Made by a program: the position numbers and the translations under genes. From positions 31,104,967 through 31,168,966 of the forward strand of contig NC_056758.1 of NCBI RefSeq assembly GCF_018687715.1: 64,000 nt of DNA, written 5' to 3'. The notes beneath the pieces are model-generated. The model searched no databases and was not told the origin of the DNA. It was given only the letters and a program-made list of their open reading frames with translations. Within the stretch, counting starts at the first letter, position 1; each line of letters opens with the position of its first letter. This stretch comes from Carya illinoinensis. Taxonomy: Eukaryota; Streptophyta; Magnoliopsida; Fagales; Juglandaceae. Of the stretch, positions 53,750 to 64,000 are shown piece by piece.

Positions 53750-56700
53750 ATGATGCGCCTGAACAAAGTCTATCATCGTAGCCTCTCTCTCCTTGCTCTC
53801 TCCGTGTCTGCTCCCTCCCCTCCCTTTTCCTTTTCACCTTCCTCTCTCTCCCTCTCTCCTCCCGCATTCCTCGCTCTCCGTCCCGGCAGAAGCGCCTTTG
53901 CTTCCCTCAAAACCGCCTCCACCATGACCTCCTCTCGATTCACCAATCTCGTCCCCATCAACGCTTTGGCCTGTGAAGAAAACGGCGAAGGTGCCTCCAA
54001 CGGCGCCGTATCTTCTTCTTCTTCCAATACTGCTCCTAATGGAAATGAAGGTAATTTGAAATAGAACTTAGAAAATGGGCTTTTGGTTACTTGCTTTCGT
54101 TTCATTTTTTTAAGCAGTGGAATTGTTTCCGGGATGATGATAATTTGTTTAGTCAATTAAAGAATCTTGTTTTTGGTAAACACAAGAGCTTTTAAACTTG
54201 AGAATCTTTCTTGCTATACGGGTCTGATTGTAGAAGCGATAGTTTCTTTTGAGTTTTTAATTCCTTGAGTTTGATGATTTAATTTGGAACTTTCTCCAGC
54301 TCGCAGTCCCGTTGAACTTTTATTTCTTGCATTCTCGAACTAGTCTTGTTACTGTATTTCAATGGAATCCTATTGATTGTTCTGTATCAGCTATCAAGTT
54401 TGACTTTAAATGATCTTTGCAAGGAATGCTTCTTGCTGTATGGGTAGACGATGATTGTATCTAAAGTGGCTGACTTGGTATTTTGGATTCAAATTATGCA
54501 GACGAGTCGACACTGGGAGTTGGATATTGTCTTCCGCCACCGGAGATCAAGGACATCGTGGATGCTCCTCCGCTTCCTGCATTGTCATTCTCGCCACATA
54601 GGGATAAGATACTATTTCTTAAGCGGAGAGCTTTGCCTCCGTTGGCAGAACTAGCAAGACCGGAGGAAAAGCTGGCTGGTATTCGTATTGATGGAAGATA
54701 TAATACTAGGAGTAGGATGTCATTCTATACGGGTATTGGAATTCATCAGTTAATGCCTGATGGTACCCTAGGGCCAGAGAAAGAGGTACATGGTTACCCC
54801 GATGGTGCGAAGATCAATTTTGTTACGTGGTCACTTAATGGTCAGCATTTGGCATTCAGCATCCGAGTTGATGAGGAAGAAAACACCAGTAGTAAGCTTA
54901 GAGTATGGGTTGCTGATGTGGAGACTGGGAATGCTAGACCTTTGTTTCAGTCGCCCAATATCTACCTAAATGCGGTTTTTGACAATTTTGTTTGGGTAAA
55001 CAATTCTACTCTGTTAGTTTCCACCATCCCCTTATCCCGTGGAGGCCCCCCAAGTAAACCTTTGGTTCCCGCTGGCCCAAAGATACAATCCAATGAGCAG
55101 AAAAACGTTATTCAAGTTAGGACTTTCCAGGATTTGCTTAAAGATGAATATGATGAAGATTTGTTTGACTACTATACAACTACACAACTTGTATTGGCTT
55201 CTGTGGATGGGACAGTGAAGGAAATCGGCCCACCAGCTGTGTATACATCAATGGACCCCTCCCCAGATGGGAAGTACCTTTTGATTAGTTCAATTCACAG
55301 ACCATACTCTTTCATTGTACCGTGCGGAAGATTTCCTAAGAAGGTTGATTTGTGGACAACTGATGGGAAGTTTGTTAGGGAACTCTGTGATTTGCCACTT
55401 GCTGAGGACATTCCCATTGCATCCAATAGTGTGCGAAAAGGGATGCGCTCTATCAATTGGAGAGCAGATAAGCCATCAACACTCTACTGGTACATATCTG
55501 AGATTCTATTAGTGTGTCTGGGGAAAAAGTAGCTGTACTATTTTGCGTTCCCACTCTATTTGGTAATTACAGATTATAAAATAAAATCAGTAGGATTTCA
55601 TTTAGTGTTGTATAAAATAATGTAGAACAAGTTACAGGGATTTGTTCCACATCATTGTAAACATTCAGCTACTTGTTTCACTTTAAAATGCTTGGGTTTT
55701 TAATTTACTTTTAAAAAAATGTTTGGATTCCTCCTGACTGTTTTGAGTTTTTTTAGGGTAGAGACGCAAGATGGAGGTGATGCGAAAGTGGAAGTTTCGC
55801 CACGTGATATAGTTTATACACAGCCTGCTGAGCCACTAGAAGGTGAACAGCCAGCGATCTTACACCAACTTGATCTTCGTTATGGGTATGAATATGAGCT
55901 ACATGATTGATGTTTTATCCACAGTTATCTTCTCACAAATGTCTGAAGCTGAAGTTGCTGGAAGAATTCTGACATTATTTGATCTCTGTTTTACTTATAT
56001 GGCTATGATGTTTATCAAGAACTTGTTTTAGAGGACTTGCCAACCTCAAGAAGGTAGTAATGTAACATGGGTACGTGACGAGAGGTTTTGTACTTGTTGA
56101 AGATGTATTATGGTCCACATCAGTGAACTCAACTATTCCATAGTTGTGTATGTTTACATGTGTTTGATAATCATGCCTTAACCTGTCATATAGAAAAAAG
56201 TTTGATAACCATACATCGGCTGCTCATTCATGTTAAATTCTGGACCTTTACACTTTATGCCCAGGATAGTTGCTTGATGGTGTTTGTATGTAACTATCAT
56301 ATTGATGTGATGCCTTGGGCACTTTTTCTATTCCTAGACTTCCGGATCTTATAATACCTACCAAATCCAATGTATGGTCAGATGCTAGAGATAGTGGCCT
56401 TTCATGTCCATAGTCAAAGTTTCTGTTGGGCACGATAAACACAAAATATGCAATCTTAAAGCTGTTTGAGCCCTTTTTTAAATGTTTGTTACCTTTTCTA
56501 TTATTACAGAGGCATTTCTTGGTGTGATGATTTGCTGGCTCTAGTTTATGAATCTTGGTACAAAACACGGCGAGTAAGAACCTGGGTGGTTTCTCCTGGA
56601 TCTGAGGATTCTAGTCCACATATTCTATTTGATAGATCATCAGAAGATGTGTACTCGGATCCTGGCTCTCCAATGCTGCGGAGAACTCCCAATGGAACTT

Positions 56701-59700
56701 ATGTGATTGCAAAGATAAGTAAGGAAAATGATGGAAGCACATATATTTTACTGAATGGAAGTGGTGCTACACCTGAAGGGAACATTCCATTCCTCGATCT
56801 GTTTGACATGTAAGTTTCTTAATAGTTCTTGTTTCTGGCGTGTTCCTTTCCAAAAGTTGATTGTTGGTGCCATAGGGTTCTAAAACAAATACTAACAGAA
56901 ATACAGGCAACAAAGAACGAATATGGCAGAGTGACAAAGAAAAGTATTATGAGACTGTTGTTGCTTTAATGTCTGATCAGAAAGAAGGGGATATGTGTCT
57001 TGATCAGTTGAAAATACTGACTTCCAAAGAGTCAAAAACTGAAAACACCCAGTACTACATCCTGATCTGGCCGCATAAACAAGCATGTCAAATCACAAAT
57101 TTCCCTCATCCCTACCCACAACTAGCATCATTGCAGAAAGAGATGATCAGGTATCAGAGAAAGGATGGGGTTCAACTTACTGCGACGTTATATCTGCCAC
57201 CAGGCTATGATCCTTCGAAAGATGGCCCTCTTCCATGTCTGATTTGGTCTTACCCTGGAGAATTTAAAAGCAAAGATGCTGCTGGACAAGTTCGTGGTTC
57301 TCCTAATGAATTTGCTGGCATAGGTCCTACATCAGCCCTCCTTTGGCTGGCTAGAAGGCATGATTTATCCCCATTGTTTGCTTATACACTCTTTGGGTGT
57401 CTTTGGCATGTCGTCATTATTCTCTTTACCGTTGCTTGGTTTGAGTTTCTGGTTTGTTGTGTACATGATATACCAATTTCTGATTGCTCAGATACGTGCA
57501 GGTTTGCAATTCTATCAGGACCAACAATTCCTATTATTGGCGAGGGCAAAGAGGAGGCAAATGACAGGTAACTTGATTGAATGTTTTCAAGAATATACAA
57601 ATAGTTTCAAGGACGTAGGATTCCATCCTAATCATATGATAAGATAAAATGCCTTCATGCGTTCATTAAAATTTTCATATGATTGATGACAAGGAAATTC
57701 ATCATGTTTTTAACCAAATAAGAGAAAATGCATGAAGCACATTCCTCAACAACAATGGCAAGTTTGTGAGATGGAAGTCTTTAAAGCATGTTTGGGGTTG
57801 TGGTGGGTAATATAACTTTTAGCTTAAGACTTAAGTTGTAACTTATAGTTGTAAAGCTTAAAGTAATAAGCAATATTATTAAAAAGTTATTTACTGTTTG
57901 GTAACCATATGTCTAAAGCACTTTTAGACTTGTTATAGTTGTTTGAAAACAAATTAAAAAAATGCTTTTTGAGAAATAAACATAAATGGCCATTTGATTT
58001 TTTTAAAGATGAGAAAATGCTTCTATACTTACAATTTTATTACATAACCATATTTGCTGATGTGTCATCTACTGAAAATGACAAAAATGTTAAAATTCAA
58101 AATTTGAAATTCAAATTAAAATAGAAGATACTGATAAAATGGGATTGTCACTCAATATGATAAGACAAGGGCAAAGCTGTAATTTTTTGAAAGTTATATG
58201 GGTATTTCACCCATTGATTATTTTTAAAGTGTAACTACATTCCGAAAAATGTGGAAAAGTACATTTGAGGAAAAGTATCAATTTCTGAAATGCACTTTTT
58301 AGCTTTTGCTTAAACGTATTTAAAAAAATGTTAAAAGGTACTTTAATATGAATTAATCAAGCAACATAATTTTATTTTTAAAGTGCTTTTAAATCTATTT
58401 AAGCACTTTTTAAGACTTGCATTTAAGTCTATTTAAGCATTTTTTAAGATTCCTAACACAACCCCAAACAGACCCTTAGACCTCATTTGGTTACACAAAT
58501 GAAATGAGATGTGATAAAAGTTAAAAGTTGAATAAAATATTGTTAGAATATAATTTTTAATATTATTTTTGTTTTGGGATTTGAAAAAGTTGAATTGTTT
58601 ATATAGTGGGAGTTTAGAAAAGTTATAATGATTATATGAAATGAGATGATCTCATCTCATCTACCAAACCAAACCAAGCCAGGCAAGTGAGTGTGAAAAA
58701 ACTTTTGCTGCAATGGGAAATTAAGTGAAAACTGTTGAGTGAAAACTGAAATTTCTTTCTCACCATTCTGACACAAAAAATAAAAAATTATGACCATTAA
58801 AGGCTAGATCATTCCCACCAAGAGACACACTCTAAACTTAGTATGAGAAAGCCTTTGTAGAGAGTGATTTGGAATGAGGTGAGAAGTTAGATTTTCCATT
58901 TCTAGCATCCACCTACATGCATACCACCACTATCTCCCTCATCCTCGTTTTGCCCAGTTCCTCCATCATCAGTCCATTTCCATTGATGCTTGAACCTCGT
59001 GCTGCGTATGCTGCTGTCAGGATTATTTTTTTCATCTGTTCTTTAAGGAATGACTCTCATATCTATCCTCATTAAACATGGGATCCTTTGCCCTTTTTGT
59101 CGGGAGTTGCCATTTGTTCATGCTCCCCAACTTGAGGGAGTGGAGATATTTAGCGCGGTCCTTTTCATGGTGTTTTAAGCTATTGGACGTGACCAATTTG
59201 TTAACTCTAATTCCCAGTTTTTGTCTTTTGTTGGAACAAATCGTATTGGGCATTTATAGAAGCATGGTTGTGCATGATTTTCTTTTCCAGCAATTCCACA
59301 CTATTAACTTCTAGTTTCATGATCTCTATTTGAAATACCTTGAGTAGGTATGTAGAGCAGTTGGTTGCAAGTGCGGAGGCTGCAGTCCAGGAAGTTATCC
59401 AACGTGGAGTAAGCTGATTCATTTTTTATAAGAATTTTGTTTTTGTAATTTGAGTGTGAATTTTTGATCCAAAGCATCATTCAAATGCTTCCCTTGTTAA
59501 GGTGGCTCATCCAAACAAAATCTCTGTTGGGGGACATTCCTATGGTGCATTCATGACTGCAAATCTCCTAGCACATGCCCCTCATCTTTTCTGTTGTGGA
59601 ATTGCTCGCTCTGGTGCTTACAACAGAACACTTACTCCTTTTGGTTTTCAGGTAGGACACTGATGGCATATATTTTTAACTCAACTGACTAGGTGCTTGT

Positions 59701-60516
59701 AGGTGAACCGTTTCTTTGCCCCTAGTGTCGTTTCTAAATTCTTGATAGTCTAGTGACTTCTTAGCTCTATTTGTATAGAATGAAGACAGAACTCTTTGGG
59801 AGGCCACGACCACTTATGTGGAGATGAGTCCTTTCATGTCAGCTAATAGAATTAAGAAGCCAATATTGCTCATCCATGGAGAAGAAGACAATAATCCTGG
59901 AACTTTAACGATGCAGGTAAAACAGGAAGAGAGAAACCTTTCTTTTCCTCTTTAGTTTGTTGTCATTCATGTTTGGTTCAACATTTTTCTTGCAATTCTA
60001 TTAAGAATTGAATTATCCAAGTGTCCTTAATGGATTTTAACTGATTAGTTTCACTTTTTAAAATTAGTTTTTCGTAGTGCTGAGATTGAACCTATTCTCT
60101 GTGGCTAGCTCTTTTCTTGTTTACCTACTTCTTTACTTGCCACTTCTTTTTTGTTCACATTTTACTTGCACTCTTAATTTTGTATTTGGTATTCCCTGCA
60201 GTCTGATCGTTTCTTCAACGCACTGAAAGGTCATGGTGCCCTTTGTCGCCTAGTGATTCTTCCATTTGAGAGCCATGGCTATGCCTCACGGGAGAGTATC
60301 ATGCACGTCCTCTGGGAAACTGATAGATGGCTACAGAAATATTGTGTGTCAAATAATTCTGATGTAAATGCAGATGTTGATCCCACATCTAAAGATGATT
60401 CAAGCAAAGGGGCTACTGATTCCAAAAGTGAAGCAGCTGCTGCTAGCGGAGGCGGTGGTCCAGAGGCGTCACATTTTGAATGTGAAGAACTTCATCCAAG
60501 GTCATCATTATGGTAA
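53750..60516 (+). CDS. CGEP: Probable glutamyl endopeptidase, chloroplastic (S9D serine protease)
   Basis: A plastid stromal prolyl-oligopeptidase-family protease that cleaves after Glu. Ten exons were spliced by hand: 53750-54050, 54502-55489, 55757-55885, 56510-56809, 56899-57357, 57502-57567, 59348-59408, 59502-59651, 59779-59916, 60202-60516. The total is 2907 nt, in frame, 968 aa, near the usual family length. The N-terminus is Ser/Pro-rich with few acidic residues, as in a chloroplast transit peptide. A beta-propeller region (about residues 100-600) precedes the alpha/beta-hydrolase domain. The catalytic triad is visible: Ser781 in GGHSYGAF, Asp855 in HGEEDN, His889 in ESHGY. Intron 5 needs a GC donor to stay in frame. 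A C-terminal extension after the hydrolase domain is rich in Ser, Asp and Gly (SKDDSSKGATDSKSE) and ends RSSLW. Intron 6 (57568-59347) holds transposable elements. Confidence 0.95.
57790..58469. mobile_element. MITE of about 680 bp in endopeptidase intron 6
   Basis: Terminal inverted repeats are GTTTGGGGTTGT (57790-57801) and ACAACCCCAAAC (58458-58469). Near the right end, 'tttaagcactttttaagact' is followed by a related 'tttaagcattttttaagat'. No clear target duplication or coding region. Probably hAT-like. Confidence 0.6.
58477..58685. mobile_element. TCATC/GATGA-type MITE in endopeptidase intron 6
   Basis: Reads 'cctcatttggttacacaaat', 'gaaatgagatg', an AT-rich core, then 'gatctcatctcatctaccaa' and 'accaaacc'. 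It abuts the previous MITE. Confidence 0.6.
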
Positions 60517-61278
60517 TTTCTTGAAATATATATGGAGTAAGAAGAAAATATTTGGACAACAAAAGTAAGATAACAAAACTTGATAACCTTCCAAGGTCAT
60601 GATTCTTCTCTGACGTATCTGTCAAATATGTTTTGAGTTGAGTTTTCAAGTCGTGTAAAATATAGAGGAAGGCCTCCACTTGTTTAACTCTGTATATCAA
60701 TAATTTGTAGCCAATTGCATGATAATAATTTGCCATTAATACTTGTCTGCTCATACCTGGTTTGTGCAAACATAAGCCTCAAATACATTAGGATTGCATA
60801 TGATTTATCCTAGTCCAATTTCGTTTAACCATGGTTCCTTACGTAAAATTCTTTGAACGATGAGGTGTAGATTAAATTGCCAATCGTTGGCCACCAGGTG
60901 GTAAAGCTGGAGCATGAATATGGTGTACAAATCGAAGTCAGACGACTTGGAACAGCGCAGACGGACATCAACTTTATGTTTTTGAACTCTGCTTCCGAAG
61001 TCTAACTCATAATTGAAACACAAAATGTCATTTGATCCAAGCTTTATGGCACCGAGAATAGTGAGTTGCTGGCAATAACTAAGTTGTGGATTACGGTATG
61101 TATTTTCTGTATTAGTTGCTCGTGCCCATAAAGCTTTTTGCACTAAATTATTTGTTGTCCAAGTGCATAAAAGCTCATTATTTCGCTAGAAGGTGTTACT
61201 AAAGGATTTTCTATCGGTTGTAGCATTCATCTGTGAATTTATCGTACTAGATTTGGCAGAATGAACAATAATTTCAAT

Positions 61279-61329
<51 letters not shown>

Positions 61330-63114
61330 GTGTTCATTTAAGTTTGTTGGACATATTACACGTTGGGTCGGGCATAGCAGTTGGGGTAATACCAACCAGC
61401 CAGCCAACTCCCAAGATAACGGGCGGATTATGCACCCCTTTGGCAGTGAATTGTCTAACTAAGATGGGCGGGTACCGAGTGGGTTATATGTCTATCCGTG
61501 AAACACTTGTCCGTCCTTTTTAACATGGAAAATGAGACTTCTTAAAGCCTAAACTATGAAACCAACCCTTTTAGGGCTTGTTCATCAACCTTACCACCTC
61601 TTGCGCCGTTAATTTCCAATCTCTTTAATTGCTCTCCTCTATAGGAAACATGGGCTGCTTGAACTCTGTTCGGCGGTTCCTCTGCCCCGCGGTGTGAGTG
61701 ACTACTGAAGTTCTTAGGACTGTTTGGAAAGGTTCATATCATCTCATTCTCAAACATCATTCAAGTATTAACATTTTTTAATTTCAAATTTTTAAAATTT
61801 TCGACTAACCATTTACCAATCATTACAATTTTCTCAAATTTACAAACAAAATACAAAATAATTTATCTTTTTCAATTTTCAGAACAAATGTATTATTAAA
61901 AAATATATTTTAACAATATTTTGTAATACAATTATAATATTTTAACATTATAAAATTTTTATTTAGCTTTTTCTCTATTATTCCAAAATCTAATAAAACA
62001 TTATAATTCAATTATTTCACTGAACCAGAAGTCAAAATTTTGATAGATAGGGATCCCATAAAAACTTCTTTCGAGCAATGGGCCAGATCCGGTCATTTCT
62101 CAAGAACAATAGCTAAAGGGCCTGATATGGAAGTACCTTTTTTTGGAACTGCCATTAAAAAATTATGATAGGTATTCAGTTCTATAGTTGGATGTGAAAG
62201 ACATCTATTATTCAAAACCAATTGTTTTTTACTATATAATATATAATTCTCTATAATATATAATTCTCTCTTTATTGTCTAAATTAGACTCTTAGGAACC
62301 ATACGCACACCTTTTGATGCATACAGGTTATCAAAAATCGCGAAAAAAAGAATCATTGTGTAGATTAAAGCCCGCATTCTCACTGATTTTTATTTTTTAT
62401 TTTTTTATATCTCATTTCATCACATTCCTCAAGCATCTCTTTGCTCTTTTTGACTGGTTTTGGTATACAGTAAATCTAGCGCACTAGATAACAATACCAG
62501 TTTGTAAACTTCATTTTGTAAGACTCACATGGGACCAAACATTTCTCATTTTTTTGACTAGAAATATTTTGATGGATTAAACTGACAATTTTTATGCAAC
62601 TAGAGGGCGCATGAGCAAAATGCAAAGAGGGTGGGAGCAAGGTTGGAAAACCATCCCACCCTGCCCGGGGCAAGGCCAGGGAGAGAGAAGCATACCTCTG
62701 GTTGTACAACTTGCCAGTAAAATTGGGAATACATTGCTCAGCAGTCAATAAGTTAACCTAGAACATAAGATAATACAAAGAACTGTGCATCCAAGTCTCA
62801 AAAAATATCAAGCTGGTCTTATCTCCACAGGTCTGTTTAATTCAGGTTGTGGAAGTGAGTTACACATGCAAGTATAACTTTAAACAATTTGATTTTCCCC
62901 TTGAACAATCATAAGAGAAACCATAAGCAAAAACCAAGAAATTTCACGTGTTTATCAAAAGCAAACACTGCAGTCTGCAAATGAGTACAATATATTATTC
63001 GCATAAAATCCAAAATAAGCTCATCTTAGAGTCGGGAGCCAGATGGAGGGGAACACAAAATTAGGAACAAACAACTGGATGTACCAATATAATCATGACA
63101 GAAACTAGGAAGAT
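60517..63114. other. Spacer between endopeptidase and COX5C
   Basis: 60517 to about 61150 includes the endopeptidase 3' UTR. A GT microsatellite is at 61282-61328. A TCATC-type MITE remnant spans about 61718-62020 ('tgtttggaaaggttcatatc', 'atctcattctcaaac'). About 62850-63114 should contain the COX5C 3' UTR. No other gene is recognisable. Confidence 0.5.
61282..61328. repeat. (GT)n microsatellite
   Basis: About 23 GT units, uninterrupted. Confidence 0.95.
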
Positions 63115-63309
63115 TTATTCTTCCTCTGCAATAACACTAATCTCACCCTTCTCCAACAAGTCATAAAATTGCCTCACTTTCCTCTGCTCATTCCAGTGAT
63201 GCATTTTCCAGAGGCCACCAGCAGCCAAACCAAGTACAATCCCAATGCATATCTCCTTGACAACACTTGGTCCCTTCAAGGTGGCATGGGCAACCCTAGA
63301 ACCAGCCAT
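63115..63309 (-). CDS. COX5C: Cytochrome c oxidase subunit 5C
   Basis: A 64-aa nuclear-encoded subunit of mitochondrial complex IV. The sequence MAGSRVAHATLKGPSVVKEI, a short membrane span (CIGIVLGLAAGGLW) and KMHHWNEQRKVRQFYDLLEK match plant COX5C along the full length, ending GEISVIAEEE. The ORF extends further upstream in frame to 63405, but this ATG matches the family start. A splice acceptor (CTGCAG on the minus strand) at 63338-63343, 28 nt before the ATG, indicates a leader intron, as is usual in plant COX5C genes. No presequence is needed in this family. Confidence 0.96.
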   Translation of the reverse strand: MAGSRVAHATLKGPSVVKEICIGIVLGLAAGGLWKMHHWNEQRKVRQFYDLLEKGEISVIAEEE

Positions 63310-63337
63310 TGCTTCTTTAATAGGAAGCTTGTAAAAT

Positions 63338-64000
63338 CTGCAGGTAGAAAATATCATTTTAATCTTTTTCCCCCTTCTTAAGAGGCCCAAAAGCACCACT
63401 AACAAATCAATAATTAAAACAAAAGCAACTAAACTATATCTCAGATTGACAATGGAATATTACAGAATGGTAATGGTCTCAATGCAGTCCATTAAAGAAT
63501 ATGGGGAATCTTGTTATTACAAACTTCCAAAAGGTGTTAATCTTCATGCCCCATGTGCTGATGGAATCATCTTATTTGCAACCAGAAGCATACCAGGCAT
63601 TGAATTGTATGGTCAAATACTCAGTAACCAAGAAGAGACTTTAACAAATAAACCCAGAAATTTTTGTTCATCAGAAGCGAAGTCTCTGCATTTCATGACA
63701 TCTGAGAAAATTTCTTTTTTTGATAAGTGATATCTGGGCAAACTTCTCAACTCCAGTCAACTACTTTGGCACACTAACCTTTGCACCCATCATCATAGGT
63801 CTGTGAGATTATGTTCACTATACAGTTAAAGCCTTTGTGATCCTCTCAGCCCCAAGAAAATATATAGTTTCCTTTACATTTGGAATTCAAGTCAATGCAA
63901 AGAACCAGCAAACAAAACAAGTGTCAAAAACCAAAGGCCCAAAACAAAGAAAATCACATTGTCATCTAAATACACTAAAGTTTGGGTACAAAAAGACCTG
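63338..64000 (-). other. COX5C leader intron, extending toward or past the right edge
   Basis: Minus-strand sequence upstream of the acceptor at 63338 is AT-rich and noncoding to the window end. No donor or leader exon was confidently placed, so the first exon may lie beyond the window. Confidence 0.5.

Noticed and set aside
53773..54156. 127-codon minus-strand ORF over exon 1 of the endopeptidase gene
   Set aside because: Antisense of a Ser/Pro-rich transit peptide; Arg/Glu-rich composition is a mirror of CT-rich coding DNA, with no motif.
55719..56031. Separate small genes in the endopeptidase region
   Set aside because: They are exon 3 read through into its intron; splicing joins it to neighbours in frame.

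Overview
This window is nuclear DNA from a dicot tree. Genes are split by many short GT-AG introns, spacers are AT-rich, and retrotransposon debris is abundant. A short element family built on TCATC/GATGA repeats recurs at least ten times; I associate it with Fagales, especially the walnut/hickory family, but that placement is inference. No bacterial, organellar or viral gene blocks were seen.

Layout: 1-187 is the first coding exon of a bromodomain/WD-repeat (BRWD/PHIP-like) gene on the minus strand, cut by the left edge. 1.7-3.9 kb is an old tandem duplication carrying small LINE tails. 6.6-13.8 kb (minus) is a complete 15-exon MCM7 gene (721 aa) with E2F-type sites just upstream. A tRNA-His-like gene with an enlarged T-loop lies at 14.1 kb. 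15.1-27.4 kb (minus) is a complete 20-exon VPS51 homologue (784 aa); intron 6 holds a 3-kb LINE with a 16-bp target duplication and an internal inversion. 27.4-34.4 kb is spacer with MITEs and a WEB-family pseudogene fragment. 34.6-35.35 kb (plus) is an S1-group bZIP gene (146 aa) whose leader encodes the sucrose-control uORF peptide. 35.4-40.9 kb is spacer with MITE-like repeats. 40.87-46.78 kb is a degenerate Ty1/copia element (minus) with 190-bp LTRs that encloses the C-terminal half of a thaumatin-like protein gene. 47.57-50.62 kb is a 3,051-bp solo LTR with a 5-bp target duplication. 53.75-60.52 kb (plus) is a complete 10-exon chloroplast glutamyl endopeptidase gene (968 aa). 63.1-63.3 kb (minus) is COX5C (64 aa); its leader intron runs toward the right edge.

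The genes are unrelated housekeeping or regulatory loci (DNA replication, endosome-to-Golgi tethering, sugar-responsive transcription, plastid proteolysis, respiration) and show no operon-like or biosynthetic clustering. I spliced each multi-exon gene by hand. The MCM7, VPS51 and endopeptidase models each sum to a multiple of three and read through without stops. I see no convincing undescribed system. The most informative observations are the 5'-inverted LINE, the gene fragment inside the copia element, the conserved uORF in a shortened form, and the altered tRNA-His.
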